From positions 744,001-808,000 of the forward strand of contig NZ_JAHBGD010000024.1 of assembly GCF_018390605.1 (NCBI RefSeq): a stretch of 64,000 bases of DNA, given 5' to 3'. Under the pieces are notes generated by a model, which worked only from the letters and a program-made list of their open reading frames with translations, had not been told where the DNA came from and searched no databases. Origin of the DNA: Ancylobacter defluvii. GTDB lineage: Bacteria; Pseudomonadota; Alphaproteobacteria; Rhizobiales; Xanthobacteraceae. A program made the position numbers and the translations under genes. Below are positions 42,789 to 50,693 of the stretch, piece after piece (the first letter of the stretch is position 1; each line of letters starts with the position of its first letter).

Positions 42789-43334
42789 TCAGTCGCGCTC
42801 GCGCTCCTTGGCGACCTTGGTGAATTTCTTGATCACCCGGTCGCGCTTGAGCTTGGAGATATGGTCGATGAACAGCACGCCGTTGAGATGGTCGATCTCG
42901 TGCTGCACGCAGGTGGCGAGCAACCCGTCGGCGTCGATCTCCTGCGTCTCGCCATTGAGGTCCATGAAGCGCACCCGCACCCGCGCCGGCCGCTCCACAT
43001 CCTCGTAATAGTCCGGGATCGACAGGCAGCCTTCCTGGTAGACCGATATCTCCTCGGAGGAGGAAACGATCTCCGGATTGATCAGCGCGATCGGGTTCTT
43101 CTCGCCCTCCTCGTCGCCATCCTCTTCCTTCGCCTGGCGCTTGCCGACATCGACGGTGATGATGCGCTCGGGCACGCCGATCTGGATGGCGGCGAGGCCG
43201 ATGCCCGGCGCGTCATACATGGTCTCGAACATGTCGGCGACGAGGTCGCGCACGCGCGCGTCCACGCGCACGATCGGATCGGAGACCAGGCGCAGGCGGT
43301 TGTCGGGAAGGATGATGAGCGGGCGTACGGACAT
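42789..43334 (-). CDS. def: Peptide deformylase
   Basis: 181 aa from ATG 43334. The three metal/active-site motifs are present: [20 protein letters not shown] and QHEIDHLNG. An acidic loop ([12 protein letters not shown]) is inserted between strands, as in many alphaproteobacteria. It removes the formyl group from nascent proteins. An in-frame ATG at 43409 would add 25 residues that are not conserved. An EcfG-type promoter match lies 35-59 bases upstream. Confidence 0.96.
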   Translation of the reverse strand: MSVRPLIILPDNRLRLVSDPIVRVDARVRDLVADMFETMYDAPGIGLAAIQIGVPERIITVDVGKRQAKEEDGDEEGEKNPIALINPEIVSSSEEISVYQEGCLSIPDYYEDVERPARVRVRFMDLNGETQEIDADGLLATCVQHEIDHLNGVLFIDHISKLKRDRVIKKFTKVAKERERD

Positions 43335-43368
43335 GCCGGGGGAAATAAGCGACGCGGGCTCGCCGGTC

Positions 43369-43393
43369 AACGGTCTCGAAACCACGATGTTCC
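43369..43393 (-). promoter_or_regulatory. EcfG-type promoter match upstream of def
   Basis: On the minus strand GGAAC (43393-43389), 16 bases, CGTT (43372-43369), ending 35 bases from the def ATG. It is a perfect consensus match, but def is not a known stress gene, so chance cannot be excluded. Confidence 0.55.
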
Positions 43394-43435
43394 CTTTTCG
43401 TTCGCACACAGCGCGGAATCTGCTAGAAGCAGGCC

Positions 43436-44611
43436 ATGGACCAGCTTCTGTTTGTCGTCGCCGGGCAGGCCGTCACCCTCGCCACGCTTCTCACCGGCGG
43501 TGCCGCGCTCGCCTTCCTGCTGCTCGTCGCCGTGCTGGTGGCGGGGGCGCGGCAGTCGCGTGCCCGCGCCGTCGAGGCCGAGGAGCAGGCACGCCGTGCC
43601 GAGGAGCTGGAGGACCGGCTGATCGAACTCACCCGCAGCCAGTCGGAAATGGCGGGGCGGGTGCAGTCGATGACCGAGATCCTCGCTCACCGGCAGGGCG
43701 AGCTCGCCCGCGCGGTGGCCGAGCGGCTCGACGCCACCTCCTATCGCATGGGCGAGAGCCTCGCCCGCGCCAATGAGGCGACGCACGAGAATCTGGCTCG
43801 CCTCAACGAACGTCTGGCGCTGGTCGATCAGGCGCGTGCCAGCCTCGGCGAGCTTTCCGGCCAGGTGATGAGCCTGCGCGCGACGCTGGCCAACAAGCAG
43901 GCGCGCGGCGCCTTCGGCGAGGGGCGGCTGCAGGCGATCATCGCCGATGCGCTGCCGCGCGAGACCTTCGCCTTCCAGCACACGCTGGCGAACGGTCGCC
44001 GCGCCGATTGCGCCATCTTCCTGCCCGGCGACCGGCGGCCGCTGCTGGTCGATTCGAAATTCCCGCTGGAGGCGATCACCGCCTTCCGCGAATCCGCCAG
44101 CCCCGAGGCCCGCAAGCAGGCCGAGACCCGGCTCAAGCAGGATGTCGGCAAGCACATCACCGACATTGCCGAGCGCTATCTGGTGGCGGGCGAGACGCAG
44201 GACGTCGCGTTGATGTTCGTGCCATCCGAGTCGGTCTATGCCGACCTGCACGAGCATTTCGACGACGTCATCCAGCGCGCCTTCCGTGCCCGTGTGGTGC
44301 TGGTGTCGCCGTCGCTGCTGATGCTGGCGGTGCAGGTGGTGCAGGCCATCGCCAAGGATGCGCGCATGCGCGAGCAGGCCGACCGCATCCGCGCCGAATG
44401 CGGGGCGCTGGTGGAGGATGTGAAGCGGTTGCGCGAGCGGGTCGGCAACCTCGCGAAACATTACGGGCAGATGGGCGACGACGTCGCCCAGGCGCTCACT
44501 TCCGCCGACAAGATCGCCCGCCGCGGCGGGCGCATCGCCCAGCTGGAATTTTCCGAGCCGCCGGAGGCCGAAGACGCCGACCCCGCCGGGCTGCGCGGTG
44601 CCGCCGAATAG
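43436..44611 (+). CDS. rmuC: DNA recombination protein RmuC
   Basis: 391 aa. An N-terminal membrane helix ([20 protein letters not shown]) is followed by a coiled coil (about 40-150) and the RmuC nuclease-like domain. That domain reads [56 protein letters not shown] and [16 protein letters not shown]. The D...DSK residues match a PD-(D/E)xK core. RmuC limits inversions at short inverted repeats. It is divergent from def. Confidence 0.93.
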   Translation: MDQLLFVVAGQAVTLATLLTGGAALAFLLLVAVLVAGARQSRARAVEAEEQARRAEELEDRLIELTRSQSEMAGRVQSMTEILAHRQGELARAVAERLDATSYRMGESLARANEATHENLARLNERLALVDQARASLGELSGQVMSLRATLANKQARGAFGEGRLQAIIADALPRETFAFQHTLANGRRADCAIFLPGDRRPLLVDSKFPLEAITAFRESASPEARKQAETRLKQDVGKHITDIAERYLVAGETQDVALMFVPSESVYADLHEHFDDVIQRAFRARVVLVSPSLLMLAVQVVQAIAKDARMREQADRIRAECGALVEDVKRLRERVGNLAKHYGQMGDDVAQALTSADKIARRGGRIAQLEFSEPPEAEDADPAGLRGAAE

Positions 44612-44722
44612 CGCCTGCCGCAGCGGTGCGGCACGGCATCGCCTTTTTCAACTGTCTAATTCGCAAAAGCTATCGCCTCTGATACATAACGTCTTTCGCC
44701 CACGCGCCGGGAATGCGTACGA

Positions 44723-45622
44723 GTGATCGACCGTTTCGAACTGCTGCTCGCCCTCGCCAAGGAACGCCATTTCGGCCGCGCCGCCGAAGCCTGCGGCATT
44801 ACCCAGCCCACGCTGTCGGCGGGGCTCAAGCAGCTGGAGGAGGCGCTCGGCGTGCGCCTCGTCGAGCGCGGTTCGCGCTTCATCGGCTTTACGCCGGAAG
44901 GCGAGCGGGCGCTGGAATGGTCGCGGCGCATCATCGCCGACACCCGCGCCATGCGTCAGGAGATCGCCACGCTGCGCAAGGGCCTGTCGGGCCATATCCG
45001 CATCGCCGCCATCCCCACCGCCATGCCGATGCTGAGCGAGTTGACTACCCCGTTCCACCAGAAGCACGCCGATGTGCGCTTCACCCTGATTTCGGCGAGC
45101 TCCAACGAGGTGCTGCGCCTGATCGAGAACCTCGAGGCCGATGCCGGCGTCACCTATCTCGACAACGATCCGCTCGGGCGGGTGAAGACGGTACCGCTCT
45201 ACAAGGAGACCTACCGTTTCCTCACCTCGGTGAACGCCCCGCTCGGCGACCGGCAGAAGGTCAGCTGGGAGGAGATCGGCCGGGTGCCGCTGTGCCTGCT
45301 CACCCCGGATATGCAGAACCGCCGCATCGTCGACCGGCAGTTGCGCGAGGCCGGCCAGCTGGCCGAGCCGATGCTGGAGGCCAATTCGACCATCGCCCTG
45401 CTGTCGCATGTGCGCACCGGGCAGTGGTCGAGCGTGGTTGCCAAGGCCCTCGCCGATGTCTTCGCCTTCCCGAACTCGATCCGCTCCATTCCGATCGGCG
45501 AGCCGGAAATCGTGCACCAGATCGGCCTGGTGGCGCTCGACCGCGAGCCGATGACGCCGCTGGTCTCCACTCTGATCGCCGAGGCGAAGGCGGTGGCGCC
45601 CGACCTCGCCAAGCGTCTCTGA
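44723..45622 (+). CDS. LysR-family transcriptional regulator
   Basis: 299 aa from GTG 44723. The N-terminal winged HTH is ERHFGRAAEACGITQPTLSA and GLKQLEEALGVRLVERGS. The effector domain has IAAIPTAMPMLSELTTPFHQ and TPDMQNRRIVDRQL. It strongly resembles the LysR regulator usually found beside fdsGBACD formate dehydrogenase genes, but none is seen next to it here. The effector is unknown. Confidence 0.9.
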   Translation: MIDRFELLLALAKERHFGRAAEACGITQPTLSAGLKQLEEALGVRLVERGSRFIGFTPEGERALEWSRRIIADTRAMRQEIATLRKGLSGHIRIAAIPTAMPMLSELTTPFHQKHADVRFTLISASSNEVLRLIENLEADAGVTYLDNDPLGRVKTVPLYKETYRFLTSVNAPLGDRQKVSWEEIGRVPLCLLTPDMQNRRIVDRQLREAGQLAEPMLEANSTIALLSHVRTGQWSSVVAKALADVFAFPNSIRSIPIGEPEIVHQIGLVALDREPMTPLVSTLIAEAKAVAPDLAKRL

Positions 45623-45653
45623 TCCAACTTCCGGCAGGTTCTGAGCCGGATAC

Positions 45654-45678
45654 GGAACTCCCGCGCGGTTAAGTCGTT
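45654..45678 (+). promoter_or_regulatory. EcfG-type promoter of the DUF1328 gene
   Basis: GGAAC (45654-45658), 16 bases, CGTT (45675-45678), 76 bases upstream of the start codon. Exact match to the EcfG consensus. Confidence 0.75.
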
Positions 45679-45754
45679 GATCCGGCAGGGCGGCATCGAC
45701 GCCCGCGCATCGGCAGAGGCGGCTTCGGACCGTCGTACAGCTGGGAGGTATGTC

Positions 45755-45928
45755 ATGCTCGGTTGGGCCCTCACCTTTCTCGTCATCGCCCTGATCGCCG
45801 CCGTGCTCGGTTTTGGCGGTATCGCCGGCACGGCGATCGAGATCGCCAAGATCATCTTCTTCGTCGCGATCATCCTGTTCGTCGTCTCGGCGGTGCTGGG
45901 GATGCTTCGCGGCCGAAGGGCGCCCTGA
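45755..45928 (+). CDS. DUF1328 (YtjA-like) small membrane protein
   Basis: 57 aa from ATG 45755 behind GGGAGG. Two hydrophobic segments with the family pattern [40 protein letters not shown] and a basic end. Homologues are often under general stress control, in line with the promoter at 45654. Function unknown. Confidence 0.9.
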   Translation: MLGWALTFLVIALIAAVLGFGGIAGTAIEIAKIIFFVAIILFVVSAVLGMLRGRRAP

Positions 45929-46052
45929 AACAACAGCGCGCATCTGCGACTACACGATACAGCACGCCCTTGCGCCGCCTCGGCGCGAGGGCGCCTTTTC
46001 ATTGGCGCCTCTAATTTCGCGTTCACTCGGCCATCGACAGGACAAGCGAAAG

Positions 46053-46087
46053 CCCGGCGGGCCGCGCGCTGCGATCCGCCGGGTTTT
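46053..46087. terminator. Hairpin terminator between DUF1328 and ecfG
   Basis: Perfect 8-bp stem (CCCGGCGG/CCGCCGGG) followed by TTTT on the plus strand, between convergent genes. A second weaker hairpin (GGCGCC/GGCGCC with TTTTCATT loop) lies at about 45987-46011. Confidence 0.7.
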
Positions 46088-46102
46088 GGCCGATGCGAAT
46101 TT

Positions 46103-46657
46103 TCAGAGGCGTTCGGTAGCCGGGACGGGAACACCCACCGATTTTTCCGGGGCGAGGTCGTCGGCGGAATCGAGCGCGAGCAGTTCGCCGAGGCGATTGC
46201 GGGCGCGGTTGACGCGGCTCTTGATGGTCCCCACCGCGCATTTGCAGATTTCCGCCGCCTCCTCATAGGAGAAGCCGGAAGCGCCGACGAGCACCAGCGC
46301 CTCGCGCTGGTCGGGCGGCAGCCGCTCGAGGGCGGCGCGAAAATCCTCGAAGTCGAGATGGCTGTTCTGGTCGGGGCTGGTGGTCAGCGTCGCGGCAAAC
46401 GCCCCGTCCGGGTCGGGCACCTCGCGCCGGCGCTTGCGGTATTCCGAGCGAAACAGGTTGCGCAGAATGGTGAACAGCCACGCCGACAGGTTGGTGCCGG
46501 GGTTGAAGCTGGATATGTTGGCGAAGGCCCGCAGCAGCGTCTCCTGCACCAGGTCATCCGCCTTGTCGACACTGCCGCTCAACGAGATGGCGAATGCTCG
46601 CAAATTCGGGATTGCGGCGATGATTTCATCGCGCAGCCCGGGATCGACGGTGCTCAC
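46103..46657 (-). CDS. ecfG: General stress response ECF sigma factor EcfG
   Basis: 184 aa. Region 2 is AISLSGSVDKADDLVQETLL with FNPGTNLSAWLFTILRNLFR; region 4 is ALERLPPDQREALVLVGASG and SYEEAAEICKCAVGTIKSRV. It directs RNA polymerase to GGAAC-N16/17-CGTT promoters. The ATG overlaps the nepR stop (ATGA), the usual nepR-ecfG arrangement, divergent from phyR. Confidence 0.96.
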   Translation of the reverse strand: MSTVDPGLRDEIIAAIPNLRAFAISLSGSVDKADDLVQETLLRAFANISSFNPGTNLSAWLFTILRNLFRSEYRKRRREVPDPDGAFAATLTTSPDQNSHLDFEDFRAALERLPPDQREALVLVGASGFSYEEAAEICKCAVGTIKSRVNRARNRLGELLALDSADDLAPEKSVGVPVPATERL

Positions 46658-46914
46658 GAGCCGGCTCCTCCGCCCGGCTTCTTGCCCGCACCCGACGGCT
46701 GGTCGAGCTGGGTAAGCAGGTCGAGGAAACGGTTGGGCACGCCCTGGCGCACCACATCGTCATACATGGCACGCAGGTGCTGGCCGATCTTGGCCTGGAT
46801 GTCGCCATCCAGCGCTGTCCCCGGCGTGCGCGGCGCGTTCACGGCCACAGCATCGGCCATGGGTCCCCGCCCTTCATTCTCGTCTTCTGTCGTCATATTA
46901 CGCTTTCCCGACAT
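46654..46914 (-). CDS. nepR: Anti-sigma factor NepR
   Basis: 86 aa from ATG 46914 (GGAGG five bases upstream); ATG 46896 would give 80 aa. The NepR helical core is IQAKIGQHLRAMYDDVVRQG followed by VPNRFLDLLTQLD. It has flexible acidic N- and Gly/Lys-rich C-termini. It holds EcfG inactive until phosphorylated PhyR binds it. It has its own near-consensus EcfG promoter, giving positive feedback. Confidence 0.95.
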   Translation of the reverse strand: MSGKRNMTTEDENEGRGPMADAVAVNAPRTPGTALDGDIQAKIGQHLRAMYDDVVRQGVPNRFLDLLTQLDQPSGAGKKPGGGAGS

Positions 46915-46967
46915 CGAGCCTCCGAAAACCGTTTGGACAGGAGTCTCCGTCGCTTCATGTTGCTGAT

Positions 46968-46992
46968 AACCGGCAAGGGGCAAGGGAGTTCC
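46968..46992 (-). promoter_or_regulatory. EcfG-type promoter of nepR-ecfG (autoregulatory)
   Basis: Minus strand GGAAC (46992-46988), 16 bases, GGTT (46971-46968); one base off the -10 consensus CGTT. It lies 54 bases upstream of the nepR start. Confidence 0.65.
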
Positions 46993-47031
46993 AGCATGCG
47001 GGGAAAATTTGAAACGAATGATTAGCCGCCC

Positions 47032-47057
47032 GGAACCTTACCCCGCTATTGGGAGTT
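47032..47057 (+). promoter_or_regulatory. EcfG-type promoter of phyR
   Basis: GGAAC (47032-47036), 17 bases, AGTT (47054-47057), 41 bases before the phyR GTG start. It deviates at one -10 base and uses the 17-base spacing. Confidence 0.6.
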
Positions 47058-47097
47058 AACGGTTGCTTTGACTAATGCATTTTTCGGGGAGACGCGT

Positions 47098-47901
47098 GTG
47101 AGCACATCACAGACCGTTGCGCAGCATTTGCCGTTCCTGCGCCGCTACGCCCGCGCGCTTAGCGGCAGCCAGACCGCCGGCGACGCCTATGTAACGGCGC
47201 TGCTGGAAACGTTGATCGCCGAGCCCGGCGTTCTCGACCATCCGGCCGGACCGCGCATCGCACTCTATCAATTGCTGACCCGCCTGTGGGATTCGGTGAC
47301 GCTGAACGGGCGCCCCGACCCCGGCCCGCCGCCGATGAAGGGCGAGCAGCGGCTCGGCCACATTACCCCACCGGTACGTCAGGCCTTCCTGCTGGTGTCG
47401 CTCGAGGGCTTCGCCGAGGAAGAGGCCGCGGCAGTGCTCGACATCGATGTCGCCACCCTGCGCAACCTCGTCGAGGAAGCCGGGCGCGAGCTGGCGGCGG
47501 AGATCGCCACCGACGTGCTGATTATCGAGGACGAGCCGTTCATCGCACTCGATCTCGAAGGGCTGGTGGAGAGTCTCGGCCACCGGGTGACCGGCATCGC
47601 CCGCACTCATTCCGAGGCGGTCAGCCTCGCCCGCCGCAAGCCGCCGGGACTGGTGCTTGCCGACATCCAGCTGGCCGACGGCAGTTCCGGCCTCGAGGCG
47701 GTGAACGAGCTGATCGAAAGCGTCGAGGTGCCGGTGATCTTCATCACCGCCTATCCCGAGCGCTTCCTCACCGGCATCCGTCCCGAGCCGGCCTTCCTGA
47801 TCGCCAAGCCGTTCCAGCCCTCGATGGTCGCTGCGGTCATCAGTCAGGCCCTCTTCTTCGAGCGCAAGGCGCGGCCGCGGGAGCAGCGCGCTACCGCCTG
47901 A
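47098..47901 (+). CDS. phyR: Anti-anti-sigma response regulator PhyR
   Basis: 267 aa from GTG 47098 (GGGGAGA site); homologues start at the equivalent MSxSQxxAxHLPFLRRYARAL. The N-terminal half mimics an ECF sigma factor (sigma2- and sigma4-like helices). The C-terminal half is a receiver domain (LIIEDEPFIALDLEG, phospho-Asp about 189 in VLADIQLADGSSG, Lys in FLIAKPF). Phosphorylation exposes the sigma-like part, which captures NepR. It is followed after 8 bases by the kinase gene. Confidence 0.96.
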   Translation: MSTSQTVAQHLPFLRRYARALSGSQTAGDAYVTALLETLIAEPGVLDHPAGPRIALYQLLTRLWDSVTLNGRPDPGPPPMKGEQRLGHITPPVRQAFLLVSLEGFAEEEAAAVLDIDVATLRNLVEEAGRELAAEIATDVLIIEDEPFIALDLEGLVESLGHRVTGIARTHSEAVSLARRKPPGLVLADIQLADGSSGLEAVNELIESVEVPVIFITAYPERFLTGIRPEPAFLIAKPFQPSMVAAVISQALFFERKARPREQRATA

Positions 47902-47909
47902 ATTGAGGC

Positions 47910-49241
47910 ATGCAGCTCGTGGAGCTCAATCTCGTGGACGACTTGGCACGCTCCGTCAGTGTCGTGTCGTCGTTCGCCATAACGCTCGGGCTGGTGCGCC
48001 TGCTTTATCTGCGCAGCGATTTGTCGCTGCGCATGCGGACGCTCATCTTCCTGCTGGCTTCGCTGCTGCTGACCATCGGCATGCTGTCGCTGGCCGCGGC
48101 GATCGATTACGAGGGCGTCGCGCCCTGGGTGCAGTCGACCATACGCTTCGGGCTTGCGGCGCTGAACTTCGTCGGCGCGGTGGCGCTGTGGACCAACCTC
48201 AAAGCGCTGGTCGCGCTGCCCTCGCCAGTGATCGTGGCGAGCGAGCAGCGGCGTCTGGCGCTTGAGCTCGCCACCGCCCTGCAGCGCTACGAGATGGCGC
48301 TGCGCGGCTCCAACGTGTCGATCTTCACCCAGGACAAGGAGTTGCGCTACACCTCGATCAGCAAGCCCCTGTTTGGCTTTCCGGTCGAGCAGGTGCTTGG
48401 CGCCAGCGATGCCGACCTGCTCGGCGAGATGCGCGCCCAGCCCCTCGCCCTGCTCAAGCGCGAGGCCCTCTCGAGCAACGAGCCGCGCAAGGGCGAGGTC
48501 GAGGTGGACGAGGCCGGTTCGCAAATGTGGTACGATGTCCATATCGAGCCGCTGCGCGACCTTGCCGGCACCACCGTCGGGCTCACCGGCGCGGCGGTCG
48601 ACATCACCGAGCGCAAGGAAAACGAGCGGCATCTGCGCCTGCTGATGCGCGAGTTGACGCACCGTTCCAAGAATCTGCTCGCGGTCATCCAGGCGATGGC
48701 GCGGCAGACCGCCCGCCATTCCACCACCATCGACCATTTCGTCGAGCAGTTCAGCGCCCGCCTGCAGGCGCTGTCGCGCTCGCATGACCTGCTGGTGCAG
48801 GAAAGCTGGCACGGCGCCTCGCTGCACGACATGGTGCGCTCGCAACTGGGGCATCATCTCGACCACGACAACAACCGCATCTCGATCGCCGGGCCGGACC
48901 TGTTCCTCAAGCCGGAAGCGGCGCAGAACATCGGCCTCGCCCTGCACGAGCTGTCCACCAATGCCGCCAAATACGGCGCACTGTCGGTGCCGACCGGCAA
49001 GGTGTCGATCCACTGGGCGCGCCGCCAGCCGGAAGCCGGCGGCGGCTTCGAGCTGAGTTGGACCGAGAAGGGCGGACCGCGTGTCACCCCGCCATCGGCG
49101 CGCGGTTTCGGCTCGCTGGTGATCGAGCGCAATCTGGCGCGCGGCCTCGATGGCGAGGTCGAGCTGGCCTTCAACCCCGACGGGCTAGTCTGCCACGTCT
49201 CGGTTCCCGAGCACCATCTCTCGCTCCAGCGCGCAGAATGA
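47910..49241 (+). CDS. HWE/HisKA_2 sensor histidine kinase, candidate PhyR kinase
   Basis: 443 aa. The N-terminus has about three hydrophobic helices (residues 15-95), then a PAS domain (LRYTSISKPLFGFPVEQVLG). The phospho-acceptor helix is ELTHRSKNLLAVIQAMARQT and the HWE-type ATPase has ALHELSTNAAKYGALS and GFGSLVIERNLARGL. Kinases of this class phosphorylate PhyR. Position directly behind phyR makes it the probable cognate kinase. Confidence 0.92.
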   Translation: MQLVELNLVDDLARSVSVVSSFAITLGLVRLLYLRSDLSLRMRTLIFLLASLLLTIGMLSLAAAIDYEGVAPWVQSTIRFGLAALNFVGAVALWTNLKALVALPSPVIVASEQRRLALELATALQRYEMALRGSNVSIFTQDKELRYTSISKPLFGFPVEQVLGASDADLLGEMRAQPLALLKREALSSNEPRKGEVEVDEAGSQMWYDVHIEPLRDLAGTTVGLTGAAVDITERKENERHLRLLMRELTHRSKNLLAVIQAMARQTARHSTTIDHFVEQFSARLQALSRSHDLLVQESWHGASLHDMVRSQLGHHLDHDNNRISIAGPDLFLKPEAAQNIGLALHELSTNAAKYGALSVPTGKVSIHWARRQPEAGGGFELSWTEKGGPRVTPPSARGFGSLVIERNLARGLDGEVELAFNPDGLVCHVSVPEHHLSLQRAE

Positions 49242-49251
49242 TTCCAACCAC

Positions 49252-49276
49252 GGAACTTCACCGTTAGCCCTGCGTT
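49252..49276 (+). promoter_or_regulatory. EcfG-type promoter of the exported Pro/Ala-rich protein gene
   Basis: GGAAC (49252-49256), 16 bases, CGTT (49273-49276), just behind the kinase stop and 137 bases upstream of ATG 49414. Exact consensus. Confidence 0.75.
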
Positions 49277-49413
49277 AACTATGGCGTCGCCCATGGCACA
49301 GCAGGCCGGGCGCCAGTGAATTTTGCTTAGCAGCTCGCGGGACTTCCCGGCGAGGTCGCGGTTGGCGCGCCCTCGCACGATGCCGTCACGCGCCTTCGCC
49401 GGAGGGTCGAGAC

Positions 49414-49872
49414 ATGTTCAGCCGTCACATCGCCAAGGCCGGCTTCGCCGGAACCGCCTATCTCTTCGGGGCCGCGACCGGACTGGCGGTCGCTCTTCCT
49501 CTCGCCGCCGTCGCCTTCACACCCGAGCGCGTCGCAGCCCCGGAGCCTCGGGCCATCGAAGCGCCGGCAGTGAGCCAGTCGACGATGGTGAACCGCGCGA
49601 CCAAGGGTCCGCGCCTCGATATCACCGTTCCGGCAGCGGCCCTGCCCACCGCCCCCGTGCAGGCACCGGCTCCGGATCTCGCCCGCGACATGCCGACGGT
49701 CGCACCGCAGCCCGCTCTCGACATGAAAGCGCCGGGCGCGCCGCGCGCGCCGGCTGGCGCCGCCCCGGCGCCGATGCCACGCGGCTGCCTGTCGGCGCTC
49801 GGCGGAATCCGGCCGAATATCCCCACGGAGAACCTCACCGTCTGCATCGCCGATATCTCGACGCTCAACTGA
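49414..49872 (+). CDS. Exported Pro/Ala-rich hypothetical protein, candidate stress regulon member
   Basis: 152 aa. A hydrophobic N-terminus (YLFGAATGLAVALPLAAVAF) acts as signal or anchor. A long Ala/Pro-rich low-complexity stretch follows, then a short C-terminal domain with two Cys (RGCLSALGGIRPNIP, LTVCIADIS), possibly a disulfide. No family recognised. The perfect EcfG-type promoter places it in the general stress response. Confidence 0.75.
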   Translation: MFSRHIAKAGFAGTAYLFGAATGLAVALPLAAVAFTPERVAAPEPRAIEAPAVSQSTMVNRATKGPRLDITVPAAALPTAPVQAPAPDLARDMPTVAPQPALDMKAPGAPRAPAGAAPAPMPRGCLSALGGIRPNIPTENLTVCIADISTLN

Positions 49873-49918
49873 CAAATCGAAAAAGTATTATTACACCGAC
49901 ACTTAAATAAAAAACTTC

Positions 49919-49943
49919 GGAACCGATCAGTATAGATCCCGTT
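49919..49943 (+). promoter_or_regulatory. EcfG-type promoter of the PRC-barrel gene
   Basis: GGAAC (49919-49923), 16 bases, CGTT (49940-49943), 59 bases upstream of ATG 50003. Exact consensus in an AT-rich stretch. Confidence 0.78.
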
Positions 49944-50002
49944 ATATCAGCAGACGGTCGCGAGACCGCGCAATATCCGATTGATATATTGACGGGAGTA
50001 CG

Positions 50003-50554
50003 ATGATGACGAACAGGATCATTACTTATACCGCGCTTGCGGCCCTGTCGCTCGCCCCCGCCGTGGCGTTTGCCCAGAGCCCCTCGCCCAGTTCGCAGCA
50101 GCCCGACACGGCCAACGAGCAGACCCTGCCCAATGCGGCGTCGCCCTCGCCGGCCTCGCCCAATGCGCCGGCCTCCACCATGCCGAATGCCAGCGCGCAG
50201 ACAACGGCGGTGCCGAACACTCCGACCTTCATCAGTGCCCAGACCGGCACCCAGTGGCTCGGTTCGGATCTTATCGGCACCGATGTGGTGACCTCGACCG
50301 ACGAGAAGCTGGGATCGATCAGCGATGTGCTGGTGGAGCGTGACGGCTCGATCACCGCGGCGGTGATCGACGTGGGCGGCTTCCTCGGCATCGGCGCCAA
50401 GCCGGTCGCCGTCTCCTTCAAGTCGCTTACCGCGACCCCGACCCAGGACGGCGAGAAGATCGTCGTGGCCCTGACCAAGGAGGAGCTGAACTCGGCGCCG
50501 GAATTCAAGACGCTGGAGCAGAGCGCCAGCGCCACCGCACCGAAGACCCAGTAA
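50003..50554 (+). CDS. Exported PRC-barrel domain protein
   Basis: 183 aa, ATG 50003 behind GGGAG. A Sec signal (ITYTALAALSLAPAVAFAQ) is followed by a Pro/Ser/Asn linker. The PRC-barrel domain covers about residues 85-150 (LIGTDVVTSTDEKLGSISDV, LVERDGSITAAVIDVGGFLG, AKPVAVSF). Periplasmic PRC-barrel proteins are frequent stress-induced genes in rhizobia. The EcfG-type promoter agrees with this. Confidence 0.9.
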   Translation: MMTNRIITYTALAALSLAPAVAFAQSPSPSSQQPDTANEQTLPNAASPSPASPNAPASTMPNASAQTTAVPNTPTFISAQTGTQWLGSDLIGTDVVTSTDEKLGSISDVLVERDGSITAAVIDVGGFLGIGAKPVAVSFKSLTATPTQDGEKIVVALTKEELNSAPEFKTLEQSASATAPKTQ

Positions 50555-50593
50555 GAGATCGCCGGTTCTTTGAGAACCGCGTGACAGTGACCG

Positions 50594-50621
50594 ACATGCC
50601 CGGCCCCCGCGCCGGGCATGT
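50594..50621 (+). terminator. Terminator after the PRC-barrel gene
   Basis: Perfect 11-bp stem (ACATGCCCGGC/GCCGGGCATGT) with a 6-base loop and TTCGCGTTT behind, 40 bases after the stop. Confidence 0.8.
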
Positions 50622-50693
50622 TCGCGTTTGCAGTCCGTGCCTGAGGAGTCTCCTCTGCAGTTTCTCGTTTGAAAGCACGATGTTCCGGCGATC

